Assembly (NCBI GenBank): GCA_037127315.1
Contig: JBBBDQ010000191.1
Location: 16,663,001-16,727,000 of the forward strand
Direction of reading: 5' to 3'
DNA length: 64,000 nt
Origin: Ascarosepion bandense
Lineage: Eukaryota; Mollusca; Cephalopoda; Sepiida; Sepiidae
The position numbers were made by a program, and so were the translations under genes. This document shows, piece by piece, positions 43,975 to 54,198 of the stretch. Numbering within the stretch: position 1 is the first letter of the stretch; each line of letters starts with the position of its first letter. The notes beneath the pieces were generated by a model. The model searched no databases and was not told the origin of the DNA. It saw only the letters and a program-made list of their open reading frames with translations.

Positions 43975-44560
43975 CTAGCATCTCTTCTGAACGGTTTCCT
44001 TGTTCCAGTTGATGAATGCTGCTATAATCCTTGGCTTCAGTTCACCTTTGGCGTTATAATCTTTTTTTGTTGGCTTCTTGTTCAACTATGACCCACACAT
44101 AATAGGAGTTAGGTTGGCAGGTGTAAGGGGCGATGAGGTCGCAGACATTGTTTGACAGCTATGACTGGGTTTTCATTATTGTGTGGCATAGTGCGGAGTC
44201 CTATTACCAGACAAAGCGTCATCCAGCAGCCACCCCTTTGACCAATGGCAGCACTACTTCCTCAGGGCACTTAATGTAGGCGTCCGTGATGAAACTGAAA
44301 CTAGAGATATAACTTCGCCATCACGAGTGATTACTTCAAACATCTTCGTAATCCCCGTTAGATTCATCCAACGCTTTCCGAATTCTCTGCTCTGTCCTCA
44401 TATTGACATCGTGACACTCTGAAAGGTTAGTATCGAAGTTTTGGGCTTGAATACTATGCAGTATAGCAGGCCCATTACAAATTTCTAGCAAAGTTAATAG
44501 TGTCATGGTAATCTATTTTCATAGACGGAGCCCAGCTGACCCTACTATATTGCTAAAGCG
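43975..44560 (-). pseudogene. Tc1/mariner-like DDE transposase pseudogene, copy 2
   Basis: Parallels 40845-41465 block by block: 'catctcttctgaacggtttc', 'gaggtcgcagacattgtttg', 'ttgtgtggcatagtgcggag', 'ccagcagccacccctttgac', 'gattacttcaaacatcttcg', 'gacggagcccagctgaccct'. The same central deletion suggests both descend from one deleted master. Confidence 0.7.
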
Positions 44561-44623
44561 ACAAAATAAAAAAAATAAAAAATCAGTAAAAATATAAAAT
44601 GGCGATAGCACGTCCATCGCTCT

Positions 44624-44624
<1 letters not shown>

Positions 44625-44671
<47 letters not shown>

Positions 44672-44690
44672 CTGTGTGTGTGTGTGTTAA
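44625..44690. repeat. (TA)n(TG)n microsatellite
   Basis: TA units passing into TG units. Confidence 0.95.
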
Positions 44691-44999
44691 ATGTCATATC
44701 TCTACAGGAAAGAACAAAACCGATCATAGGTTCCCATAAATTCTTTTTCTGTTAATTGCAATGACTTATTGAAAAAAACAATTTTTTTACACGGTTTTCA
44801 ATTCAGATTAGCCATTCTCCTAAACTGACTGCTAGCTAAGAGTAGTGAGCTCAGTCACTTTTTAATTTTATGTGTGGTATTCCTTCAGGGTGTCCTTGAA
44901 CACGCCTGTCTACAGATATCTGTTCTTCGATGTTGTAAACAATTTTTGTCCCCTTACTATTCTTTTCAGTCACTGTTCGGCCATCCATTTACAAATGTT

Positions 45000-45245
45000 C
45001 TAAGCTTTCTGGTTCTAAGCTTTCGGCTCACATGAGCCATCTTCAGAGTGGTTACAGGGACGTTAACACAAAGACATCCACCAACAAAAATGGTATTATC
45101 TTGTGTTGGCGTAAAACATTACTATGCGAAGATTACAGTCACTGAATTGCAGACGCAGGTCATAAATTAGCAATGAAGATCTATGACACCACACCATGTG
45201 AGAGACCAAAATTATAACAACAGAACCATATGTCTAAATGCAATA
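45000..45245 (-). repeat. Interior of the foldback family, solo copy
   Basis: Matches the interior of 30168-30661: 'agctttcggctcaca', 'cttgtgttggcgtaaaac', 'gagag', 'cagaaccatatgt'. 'ggttctaagctttcggctc' is preceded by a short direct repeat, 'taagctttctggttc'. No inverted arms here. (TG)n follows at 45455-45484. Confidence 0.55.
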
Positions 45246-45451
45246 TAATGTGTTGTGACTAGATTGTGAAATGTGATTTTATTAAGTGTCGTTTTCTTTG
45301 ATTTAATATAGATGGCCTCCAATATCTGAAGGTTCTTTTTACTGTGTGTATGTATAAGTATTATTGTGTTCTCGACTAAAATCTGTCTAATATTACATAC
45401 ATGGCTATGTTTTTCTAAGAAATGTTGTTTAACTATGATCAGAAAGGTGGC

Positions 45452-45487
<36 letters not shown>

Positions 45488-45694
45488 TAATCAAAATACT
45501 TTAACTGTAGTTATTAGTTGAGTTTTCATATGAATTTTAATATTAAATTACATACTAAATATACACGACTGAATTAAGTATAATGAGAAAGAAAGAGATT
45601 ATATTGAAAAATAAATATTTATCGTGAAAACTATAATCTTTTTTAATAATTTGACTGCGGGCATAATGATATCTTTTTCTATGTAACGGGTTCT

Positions 45695-45985
45695 TTCAGA
45701 ACGTTAGTGATGAGTCTCTCCACAACTTCCTTCTCTTGGTTTGTCTTTTTGTTATCTCTCCTAATCTGCCAATATTTTTCACAACCTTGTTAGGGACGTT
45801 ATTCACTACTTTTTTTATGTCCTTCTCTCTTATAATATATTCTGTTCTTGTCAAATTCTCCAAGCCTTTTTTTTCTAACTACTTTCTCTAGAAATTACAA
45901 TTGTTTAATCTTTCTAGAGACATTTCAACAGAGCCATGTTTGTAACCGTCGAATATTGTTTGTGACTCTTAATATTGTGGCCATG
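45695..45985 (-). pseudogene. RTE-clade LINE 3' fragment, very diverged
   Basis: Weak but ordered matches: 'gagtctctccacaacttcct', 'ctcctaatctgcc', 'aaattctccaagcc'. Confidence 0.5.
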
Positions 45986-46089
45986 TGCCAGACTAAAGTT
46001 CGTCGTTATCTATATAGGTTTTTTTTTCATGTCACCCATATTAAAAATAACCTAGACTTGACTATTTAACCAGTTAATACCTTTCGTGT

Positions 46090-46358
46090 CGGTCAGTTAA
46101 GTGCCATATATGATACACGCTTGGGCGGCCATGCCTCGAAAGAGACATGACTAACTGGACAGAAGATTTTCCAGCAGTAGGTTGCTATTACTCTCTCCGG
46201 TAGACTGGTTGCTGGCCAAGGCTATAGAACCCAACCTGTCCTCCTATTATAATCCATAGCTGGAGGGAGAATAGACGGATTAATACCGCGTAAGTGAATG
46301 CAACGAATTCAATTGGAATTCGAACACGGCTTCCAATTTCGCGTTCCGAGCTGCACAC
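46090..46358 (-). mobile_element. SINE-A, nearly full length
   Basis: From 'ggtcagttaagtgccatat' to 'gcgttccgagctgcaca'. A deletion removes 'tttcccaagggtatttg' between 'aataccg' and 'cgtaagtg'. The A box is degraded. Confidence 0.85.
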
Positions 46359-46889
46359 TTTGATGTGTTTAATGTAAAACACACTTTCATGTATTTGTTG
46401 GAAAAAGTGCGTTTCGTTGTTTCATTTTTCATGTCAGCCTTTGCTAGGTGATTTAGATTATTAAAGCCCATTGTTTTACTAAGAAAAAACCTATTTTAAG
46501 GTATTTTTTAATATCAACCAATCATTAATTTTTATTATTTTATTGATAATATGTACGAAAACTATATTTGACTGATTTGAAACTCAACCAGTCGGCTAAA
46601 TTTGTGCAACACTGTATTTTCAATTTTGAATTTACATATTTCTTGTTGAAACTAATAAGGGTGGCTTTGTTATACGTATTATTATCAACACAAAAATCAG
46701 CAGTGAAAAGAAAGATGAACATCTAGGGTAGTATTTTCTATTGATTGGTTTGCAATGTTCTTCCGATATTAAACGGGTATGTCAGTCAATCAGGAGTTGA
46801 CATCATGTCAATAGCGAAATAGAATTTAATCAAGAAATAAACCGATTATGATTATTCATTAATATTACCACTGAAGGTATTACCAAAGT
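46359..46889. other. No gene recognised
   Basis: AT-rich, short frames only. Confidence 0.4.
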
Positions 46890-47699
46890 TTTTTGTATTA
46901 TTATTATTATGTCATTTTTCATCATATTTCGATTTCTGCTTTGGTCTCACTACCAACCAAGTCTGCGGGGAGACCTAAGGCAGGTAGTGACGTGTTGTTA
47001 TGGCTCCATTTCATGTTTTTCTATCTTCCCTATCATCCCCAGCATTACATAGATAAGGTTTTCCTTAGTGTGTGGGCTGTACTTAATAAGACAATTTTTT
47101 GTATATCTCTTAAGCTGGGGTTTCCAGGGATTCTTTCAATGTGTTGTTTTGTTCCATTTTTTATCATTCCAAGTGCACCTACTATCACTGGCACAACTCT
47201 TGTTTTCAATTTCCACATTTTTTCTATTTCAATTTCCAGGTCTTTATATTTTGACAGTTTTTCAAATTCCTTGATTGCTATGTTACAATCCGCTGGACAA
47301 GCCATATCAATTAATAGACAAGTTTTCTCCTTCTGGTTTTAACAATAATGTCTGGCCTGTTTGCTTCAATTTTTCTGTCTGTGTAGATGGTGTAATCCCA
47401 TAGAATGGTTACATCTTCTATTTCTGTAACCGGTGCTGGGTGATGTTCATACCAGTGTTTGTTTACAGCTTTTCCATAATGTTTGCACATTGCCCAATGT
47501 AAATATTGCCCAACTCTATCGTGGCGATTTTTATATTCATTTCGGGCAAGCACAGAACAGCCTGAGATTAGGTGGTCTATTGTTTCTTGGTGTTTATCAC
47601 AAAACCTGCATTTTGGATCCATATTATTATGCATAATATTTGCCTGAAAGTTTCTAGTGAAAAGACTTTGGTCTTGTGCTGCAAGAATAAAGCCTTCAG

Positions 47700-47700
<1 letters not shown>
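46890..47700 (-). pseudogene. RLE-type LINE, C-terminal region, family 2
   Basis: Minus strand from about 47700 ('VFSLETFRQI') into frame 47311-47634. That frame has a zinc knuckle 'CRFCDKHQETIDHLISGC' (C-X2-C-X7-H-X4-C), 'EYKNRHDRVGQYLHWAM' and 'RPDIIVK', the first catalytic block of a restriction-like endonuclease. One frameshift near 47310 leads to frame 47045-47305: 'MACPADCNIAIKEFEKLSKY', 'VVPVIVGALGMIKNG', 'QKIVLLSTAHTLRKTLSM', the protein's normal end. The 3' UTR ends in an ATA repeat at 46895-46915. Members of these clades insert by RLE-mediated target-primed reverse transcription. Confidence 0.82.
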
Positions 47701-47741
<41 letters not shown>

Positions 47742-47742
47742 T
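47701..47742. repeat. (TTA)n microsatellite
   Basis: About 14 TTA units marking the 5' truncation side of the LINE at 46890-47700. Confidence 0.95.
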
Positions 47743-48023
47743 CGGGAAATTATAATTATTTCTCTCTTTTCAATAATTATTATAGTTACTTGGAGATAAA
47801 ACAAGCTTTTTTATGTTGCTTTTAATTTTTGAAAAATTGATGCAAATATGAGTGAAGTTCGTGTATTTGCTGTTGAATGAAATTGAATTAAGAAAAATAA
47901 CATTACAGAGAATTTGCATTTAAATTTACGTTACTGAGAATTTGGAAAAGACGTAATCACATCATGGTAACGGCTGGAATATTTTTTCTTACTGATGATT
48001 AGATTATAGTTATTTAACACCTA

Positions 48024-48069
48024 GGATGTGCGTTGTGGTACAGTGGATATCGGCTCTAAACGAGAAATC
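48024..48069 (+). mobile_element. SINE-A head, truncated
   Basis: 'ggatgtgcgttgtggtacag' to 'cgagaaatcc', then switches directly to RTE sequence at 48070. The A box is intact and the B box lost. Confidence 0.75.
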
Positions 48070-48575
48070 CATCAAGTATGTCACGTGCTGTTTTCCCCTC
48101 TCCCTATTTCCCTCTATCCGCTCTGTGAGTATCAGATTCTCCAAGCCCTCCTTTCTCATTCAGTCACTCAGGCAAGTTCCATATTTGATACACGCTTAGG
48201 CGATCATGTCTCGAAAGAGACATGACTGACTTGGCAGAAGATTATCCAGCAGTATGTTGCCATTACTTTCTAGACTGGTTACTATTTTCTACACTGGTTA
48301 CTAGCCAAGTTTATAGAACCCAATCTGGCCTGTTATTTAACCCATAACTAGAGGGAAGAGACGGATTAATACCTTTAATAAGGGTATTTGCGCGTAAGTG
48401 AATGCAATGAATTCAAATGGAATTCGAACTCTGTTCCCGATTTCTCGTTTTACGTGTTCAAAAAATTTTAGCTGTCTCTTCTTGTTGTTAAGCTTACGTT
48501 TTCTTTTTGCTTCTATTCTCCCCCAAAACCTCGTCGTTGTTCAGTCCATAGTGTTCTCAGAATTCTTACTTTCAT
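48070..48575 (-). pseudogene. RTE-clade LINE fragment split by a SINE
   Basis: RTE blocks at 48070-48160 ('gtgagtatcagattctccaa', 'gccctcctttctcatt') and 48452-48575 ('aaaattttagctgtctcttc', 'aaaacctcgtcgttgttc') are the two sides of one tail. They are separated by the SINE-A at 48161-48451. Confidence 0.75.
48161..48451 (-). mobile_element. SINE-A inserted in an RTE copy
   Basis: Nearly full length from 'cagtcactcaggcaagttcc' to 'cccgatttctcgtttta'. The A-box end is missing. It contains a local duplication ('tagactggttactattttct'). Confidence 0.85.
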
Positions 48576-48832
48576 TTATTTAAGTACCGTATTTGATACA
48601 CTCGAAAGAGACGTGACTGACTGGGCAGAAGATTCTTCTGCAATAGGTTGCCAACCAAGGCTAAAGGACCCAGTCTGTCCTGTTATTTAGTTCATAAATT
48701 AAAGGAACAAACGGATTAATACATTCCCCAAAGATATTTGCGCGTAAATGAATGCAATGAACACAACAGGAATTCAAACTTGGCTCTCCGATTTCTTGTT
48801 CCCTGCTGATTTCCACTGCACCACAACGCAAA
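48576..48832 (-). mobile_element. SINE-A copy
   Basis: From 'ttatttaagtaccgtatttg' to 'ccactgcaccacaacgca'. Part of the 3' hairpin ('gcttgggcgatcatgtc') is deleted. Both boxes present. Confidence 0.85.
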
Positions 48833-48994
48833 ACTATTTCACTTTCAGTTAAGACGCTGAAATTTTACGAGGGTCGCTAATGTCACTGAACAGGGTCACA
48901 TCTGGCTACTCAAAGTCTTATTCGATTTAAGAAAATCATCCGATTTCTGCATGATATATCGATCATTAAAGAAAATTGATCAGATGACTTTTTT

Positions 48995-49690
48995 TCTATG
49001 ATCACGGTTCTCCACGACTTTAAAATTTTGTGCTGTAAGTAATGTTTGGATGTGCGTTGTGTTGCAGTGGATATCGGCTCGGAACGAGAAAACGGGGAGC
49101 CGAGTTCGAATTCCAGTTGAATTCCTTGAATTCACTCACGCGCAAATACCCTTGGGAAAGGTATTAATTCATTTCTTCCCTCCAATTATCGGTTAGATAA
49201 CAGGACAGATTGGGTTCTATAGCCTTGGCTGGTATCCAGTCTACCGCAGAAAGTAATGGCAATGGCAACCTACTGCGGAATAACCATCTGTCTAGTCAGT
49301 CATGTCTCTTTCGAGACATGATCGCCCAAGCGTGTATCAAGTATGGCACTTAACTGACTGACTGAAGTAATGTTTATCCCTTTAATATCGATCCCATGAC
49401 TTGTTTAGCTAATCATTTATAAAAGATCGTTAGCTAGGTTACATAGTTTTCATCTTTCCGTCTTTCCATCAATATACTCTGTGAGGGTCAAGTTTTCCAG
49501 CCCTCCCCATTCTTTTTTATTCTAAGTAGAAGCTTTTTTGTTTCATTTTCGTTAACACTTCCTCCTTACTCACATGTTCTTTCCATGGTATTCTCTGCAT
49601 CCTTCTGTATAACCACGTCTGTGTTACCTCAATTCTTCTCGTCCTCTATGAGGAAATTGTCCAGTTTTTACTACGATGGTTGATATTTAC
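48995..49690 (-). pseudogene. RTE-clade LINE fragment split by a SINE
   Basis: 48995-49047 ('gatcacggttctccacgact') and 49365-49690 ('ctctgtgagggtcaagtttt', 'cttcctccttactcacatgt', 'catccttctgtataaccacg') are parts of one RTE tail, opened by the SINE at 49048. Confidence 0.75.
49048..49364 (+). mobile_element. SINE-A, full-length reference copy with perfect TSD
   Basis: 317 bp flanked by AAGTAATGTTT at 49037-49047 and 49365-49375 (exact 11-bp duplication). The head is 'ggatgtgcgttgtg', A box TTGCAGTGG, B box GAGTTCGAATTCC. The body ends with the self-complementary 'catgtctctttcgagacatg' and 'ggcacttaactgactgactg'. An 11-bp TSD and no poly-A tail imply mobilisation by a LINE that recognises the 3' end. 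Confidence 0.93.
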
Positions 49691-49879
49691 GTTGGGGGCA
49701 TTCCAAAGAACATCAGCACACATATTTGCCGACGCTCTCCAAATATCCTCGTTTTAGCCAAAGACAAAGCAAAAACATTAATACCCGGCGACAGGACAAT
49801 ACCGGAAATACTTTAAAGGGTTGTACTCATTTGTTCGCATTTCTCAACTGATTATTTTACAGGAAGAATGCATTCATCA

Positions 49880-50185
49880 GCGAGATAATTAAGAAAGGAG
49901 GAAGTCTTAAAAAATGGCAGCAGAAAAAACATCAATCCTTAGAATCAGAAAGAGTCAGCCGAAATTTCTTGGACAGGAGGGCTTGAAAAACTTAATCCTC
50001 ACAGGGCAAACTGAGGACAACAGAGATGGAAAGCAGCAAGCCACTTATCTAACAAACTTGTGTAAATAGATGGCAGAACGAGGGAGTAGTTTAGCAAAGG
50101 GAGAAAAACTGCTAAGAGCCATTAGGAATAGGAAGTTTTGGAGAGCCGTCATTGTCCATTTTCTAAAAGGACGCGAAACATAGAA
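49880..50185 (+). pseudogene. RTE-clade LINE 3' fragment
   Basis: 'gaatcagaaagagtcagccg', 'ggagggcttgaaaaacttaa', 'ttttggagagccgtcattgt' and the terminal 'ctaaaaggacgcgaaacata' follow the RTE tail. Confidence 0.75.
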
Positions 50186-50246
50186 AGTGAATAATTAATT
50201 TTCAGGAGACATTTTGTGGGATTTATTTAGATTTAAAATTTAACAA

Positions 50247-50365
50247 ATTTATGACCTTGTCAATTTGAAACACTGGTTATTGTACAATCACCGAAGTTAA
50301 GCAAAGTCGAGCCTGGTCATTATCTAGATGGGTGACCACTTGAGAATGCCAACTGCTGTAGGCTT
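50247..50365 (+). rRNA. 5S rRNA-derived sequence (retrocopy) fused to a SINE
   Basis: About 119 nt, the full length of a 5S rRNA. It contains 'gatcaccgaagttaagcaa'-type sequence (CAATCACCGAAGTTAAGCAA, the internal A-box region), 'agatgggtgacca' (C box) and the end 'tgctgtaggctt'. The first third is more diverged ('tgaaacactggtt'). 5S genes are normally tandem; here there is one mutated copy followed directly by a SINE-A head. It could be a 5S-derived (SINE3-like) element or a one-off chimera. Confidence 0.85.
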
Positions 50366-50518
50366 GGATAAGCGACTGATGCAACGAATAACGTTTCGGG
50401 AATGAGAAATCAGAGGGCCGATTTCGAGTCCCAGTCTGGTTCGTTACATTCACTTACGTGCCAATGCCCTTGGGCGATCATGAATCGAAAAGCTAGACAC
50501 TCGCCTAAGCATGTCACA
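50366..50518 (+). mobile_element. SINE-A, internally deleted, joined to 5S
   Basis: Starts 'ggataagcgactgatgcaac', matching SINE-A base 1, and runs to 'aatgcccttggg'. It then jumps to the 3' region ('gatcatgaatcga', 'ctcgcctaagcatgtcac'), losing roughly 150 bp of the body. Confidence 0.75.
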
Positions 50519-51271
50519 ACCGACCCTACTAACATTCATTGGGTAAGCAAGGTAGGGTTTATGGTATATTCCTCCTCATGCATCTGGGAAAGCCTACGTC
50601 CAACACGGTAACCTCGCTGTCTGAGAATAATTTTTGACTGACAAATGGGTGCCGCTTAGAAAATCACCACAAGTTCAACCCTTTTTTGATGATTCAGTTT
50701 TACACAGTATTTGTGCTCACGCAGACAACCGATTTTATGTATTTAATTAATTATTTATCAAGATTTCGAGTGGATACTCACAAACCTTGAACTCTTGATA
50801 TGAGATGATTCCAGGTAAGGGACAGCGTGTTAGTAGGGTAGACGTATATAGATCCCAAATCAGCTTTTCCTATTTGTTACTTGTTTTTGTTATTCAATTT
50901 TACCTCACAATTCATAAGTTAGAACCCAAGTATCAGATTTCTTTCGACGATAACGAATGCTGTGAATATGCATTCAGCTTAAATAGACACACCTGTATAC
51001 CTCTGACTGATATGGACGATTGAAAGTCAAAGGCCATTTGTATCCCGTTGCGTATATTCGTGCCCTGCCTATGCGGATACAAATACTGACTAGATTTCAA
51101 ATGATTACAAATAATTTTTACAAAGAAATCGGCTTCCATAATTATGCAGACCTAAAGCGATTTCATATTTGCATTACGGGTTGACATTTTTTGTTACTCA
51201 ATCTGGATTTTTAGATGTTTTTCGCATTTTCGCATTTCTTAAATTATTGCAAGTATTCCTTATCTTTATGC
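50519..51271. other. No gene recognised
   Basis: A 72-codon plus frame at 50805-51023 has no family match. At 50600-50690 there is faint similarity to SINE-C ('gccgcttagaaaatcac'). Confidence 0.4.
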
Positions 51272-51556
51272 GGATGTGCGTTGTGGTGCAGTGGAACGAG
51301 AAATCGGGGAGCCGAGTTCGAATTCCAGTTGAATTCATTGCATTCATTTACTCGCAAATACCCTTGGGAAAGGTATTAATCAGTCTCTTCCTTCCAGTTA
51401 TGGGTTAAATAACAGGGCAGTTTGGGTTCTATAGCCTTGGCTGGCAACCAGTCTACCGCAGAAACCTACTGCGGCATAATCTTCTGCCCAGTCAGTCATG
51501 TCGCTTTCGAGGCATGATCGCCCAAGCGTGTTTCACGTATGGCACTTAACTGACTG
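51272..51556 (+). mobile_element. SINE-A, nearly full length
   Basis: Begins 'ggatgtgcgttgtggtgcag'. 12 bp after the A box are missing (TGG joined to AACGAG). The rest is intact to 'cttaactgactg'. ATTCCTTATCT upstream and ATTCTTTATCT downstream look like a target duplication, with six extra bases at the 5' side. Confidence 0.88.
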
Positions 51557-51634
51557 ATTCTTTATCTGGTAGCTTAGTAGATTTTTAGGGTATAATCTTT
51601 ACATCTTGATGGTATTTTTTGCAACAAGAGTGGT

Positions 51635-51850
51635 TTTCTAAGCGTAGCTTCGATGTGGTACAAAGAGGAAAGGATAGAGCACACTCACTGCTCAGTCGTA
51701 GTTGATATACTGAGAGAAGCTTGTTAACCATTGCACCACGTTCAAGTGACAATTTCTCTCAGCTATGGTGGTTTTCTAAGTGTTGATTAGGTGTGGTACA
51801 ATGCCGAAAGTGTAGAATACCTGGAGAGGATCGAACTCACTACTCTCTAT
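51635..51850 (-). mobile_element. SINE-C, two adjacent copies
   Basis: 'gtggttttctaagcgtagct' to 'aaccattgcaccacgttcaa', followed by a second start, 'gtggttttctaagtgttgat', to 'gatcgaactcactact'. The second lacks the A-box end. Same family as 35941-36086. Confidence 0.6.
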
Positions 51851-51884
51851 CTCATCATCTATTTGTTTGTTAGGAAGGTTAATT

Positions 51885-52600
51885 GCTATTCCAACTGAAA
51901 CTCTTTTCTTCAATATGTTTTGTAAGAATCAACTTCTCCAAGCTCTTATTCTTCTGCATGTGTCAGAGATAACCGTGAAAAAATTGTCCAGCATACATCG
52001 TTATACAGGGTGTCCATAAAGTTCGTGTGCACTTTAAAACATTTATAACTTTATTTGTATTTGCGATAGAAATAATTTGTAAAAAGGATTAGAAAGATGT
52101 AAATCTATATTTTTTAAGGTTTTATTGAAATTTTATTTAGTTTAAACATGTCCTCCATCATTAGCAATACAAAGGGTAATACGATTTTGCAGTTCACGGA
52201 AAACATTTGCCAACTAATTTAGGGTAATGCCTGAAATCACATTAGTTATTTTAGCTTTCAAATCTTCTAATGAACTATGGTTGCAGATATAATTGTTTTC
52301 ACATGTCCCCATAAAAAATCTAAGTTGAGGCCAATGGATCAGACTGATTCTGAAAAAAACAAATCTTTACTTATCTAAAAATTGTTGCAAATTTTGACGT
52401 AAAGAATTACTCAATAACTAGGTTTAAAACTAGGTACATTAAACTTTATAGCATTTTTTTCATATTATTTCTATCACAAATACAAATAAAGTTATACATT
52501 TTTAAAGTTCAGACGAACTTTATAGACACCCTGTATATGAGGTTTAATATAATGTAGTATTTCAGTATTTTTGCTTTGTTTCTGTTTTTACAAAACCCAT
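51885..52600 (-). pseudogene. RTE-clade LINE fragment split by a mariner MITE
   Basis: 51885-52005 ('aatcaacttctccaagctct', 'gtccagcatacatcgttata') continues after the MITE at 52534 ('atgaggtttaatataatgta', 'ttcagta..ctttgtttct'). The same junction is uninterrupted at 43380-43430 ('ccagcattcattgctatatt'). Confidence 0.65.
52006..52533 (-). mobile_element. Short mariner element with about 70-bp TIRs
   Basis: Begins CAGGGTGTCCATAAAGTTCG and ends with its inverse, 'cgaactttatagacaccctg'. TA flanks both ends (52004-52005, 52534-52535). The inverted repeats run about 70 bp with a few mismatches. The 528-bp length is too short for a full element. On the minus strand it keeps the end of a transposase ('HSSLEDLKAKITNVISGI', 'NRITLCIANDGGHV'). 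Confidence 0.9.
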
Positions 52601-53159
52601 TCACGATCAGAGTATTTATTTTCATCTTTGTGTTTTAGAGAAACTTTATATTGCAACTTTACTTGGGCTGGCAACAGGATTTTCCTAAAATATCGATCAT
52701 TAAAACATAGCCCAAATTATTATTATTATTATTAATAATAATGGTTAACAATGAATCATATAATGAAAAACAAAAGAAAAAAATCATGCTGCTTCTACTA
52801 TTACTACCAATGCAAAAACAAAAGATATGAATTCGAATCTATCAGGAAAACTTTTTTTCACTTCTACTCAAGGCTAGTTTCCTACTGTTGTAAATTCACG
52901 ACATGATTAAATTTGCAAAAAAATGCTTTTTTAAAGTCTTTAAAACTTTTTTAGCATCAACTTAACCTTAGAAATTCTCAATTATGATATTTATTTAATA
53001 TCTATTTCATGTCTGAATATAACCGTTATAAGAACTTAGAACTTTCAGCAATGTTTTACCACCATGATCACAAAAGACAGTGTATCAGAAAACATTATTA
53101 TTCCCTTGACACCGCTATTACTGTGCTCATTTTTTACCTTCTTGGCAATGTTTTTTCCA
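52601..53159. other. No gene recognised
   Basis: AT-rich. A short ATT run at 52715-52740. Confidence 0.4.
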
Positions 53160-53290
53160 AGATAATCATCATCATCATCATCCTGCGGCCTCGGCCGAGA
53201 TAGAACTCACTACACCCTTCCAGTATTCCCTATTTGTCATAGCTCCCGTAAGGTCTTTCTTGGCGATAGATGTTTCTCTATGTATTCTGT
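53160..53290 (-). repeat. Dispersed repeat X, copy 2, with (CAT)n end
   Basis: 'cctgcggcctcggccgagat' then 'agaactcactacacccttcc' match 22400-22450. Bounded by (CAT)n at 53166-53182, the equivalent of a LINE tail. Confidence 0.5.
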
Positions 53291-53755
53291 CTGGAAAGGT
53301 CAACTTACGAGATCGATTGTGAGATGATAGGTGCCTTCATAATACAAACGATGAACCAATTCATCTGTGGCACGTTACACAATGCCCAGCAAACTGGGCA
53401 CGTCTCTTTTGAACTAAGGTTGATACTCTTGGTAGGTCTCCATATATTATTTCTAGAGTTGGGTGGTTTCGCCATGAAAGATCAAGTACACTACAATTAC
53501 ACTACAAGATAATAAAATTAAAAGCACAATGCCATATTTATTATTTGCCTTTTATAAAAAATATATTAGTTACCGTTTTATAAAGAAATACTGTCAAAAA
53601 GAAAAAGAATTAAAATTTTAAAAATATGTAAACGAACTATAATGTAACATTTATTATTATATATTACTATATCAACAAGTTTTCGTAAAAAGTACAGACA
53701 TTCTGTAATTATACATGAGGAAAACTACCTAATAAATAGGGAGATCAGTCATTCA

Positions 53756-53987
53756 AAGATCAATGACTGACTAGGCAGAAGATTTTCCCGTAGGAGATTG
53801 CCATTTCTTTCTGCGGTAGATTAGTTACCAACCCAATCTGTCCTACTATTCAACCCATAACTGGAGAGTGACCAAATGGATCCATACCTTTCCGAAGGAT
53901 ATTTGCGCGTAAATGAATACAACGAATTCGACTGGAATTCGAACTCGGCTCTCCGATTTCTCATTTCAAACAGATATCACATACACT
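53756..53987 (-). mobile_element. SINE-A, 3' end trimmed
   Basis: 'caatgactgactaggcagaa' to 'tcatttcaaacagatatcac'. Deletion of the 'ggctatagaa' block. B box intact, A box lost. Confidence 0.82.
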
Positions 53988-54198
53988 TTAACGCGTATTG
54001 CGAATAGAGAAATACACACACAAAATATTAAGCGTTTGTGGCCGTGATTAAAATCTAAAATTAAAATAATGGTTGGTTGAGAGAAAGAGATGCTGTCAAC
54101 CTACGTTAATGATTTCGTAGCTCGAGAGCAAATGAAAAAAGTGTCCGGAAAGAGCATTTTTTCAAAATTTATTATTATAGTAAACCATCGTTATGTGC

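Noticed and set aside
46893..47342. 149-codon plus-strand frame
   Set aside because: Antisense shadow of the RLE LINE coding sequence on the minus strand.
50805..51023. 72-codon frame as a possible host exon
   Set aside because: No recognisable domain, no clear splice sites, and length expected by chance.
51256..51571. Clean TSD for the SINE at 51272
   Set aside because: The best match (ATTCCTTATCT/ATTCTTTATCT) leaves six unexplained bases before the SINE start, so it is noted only as possible.
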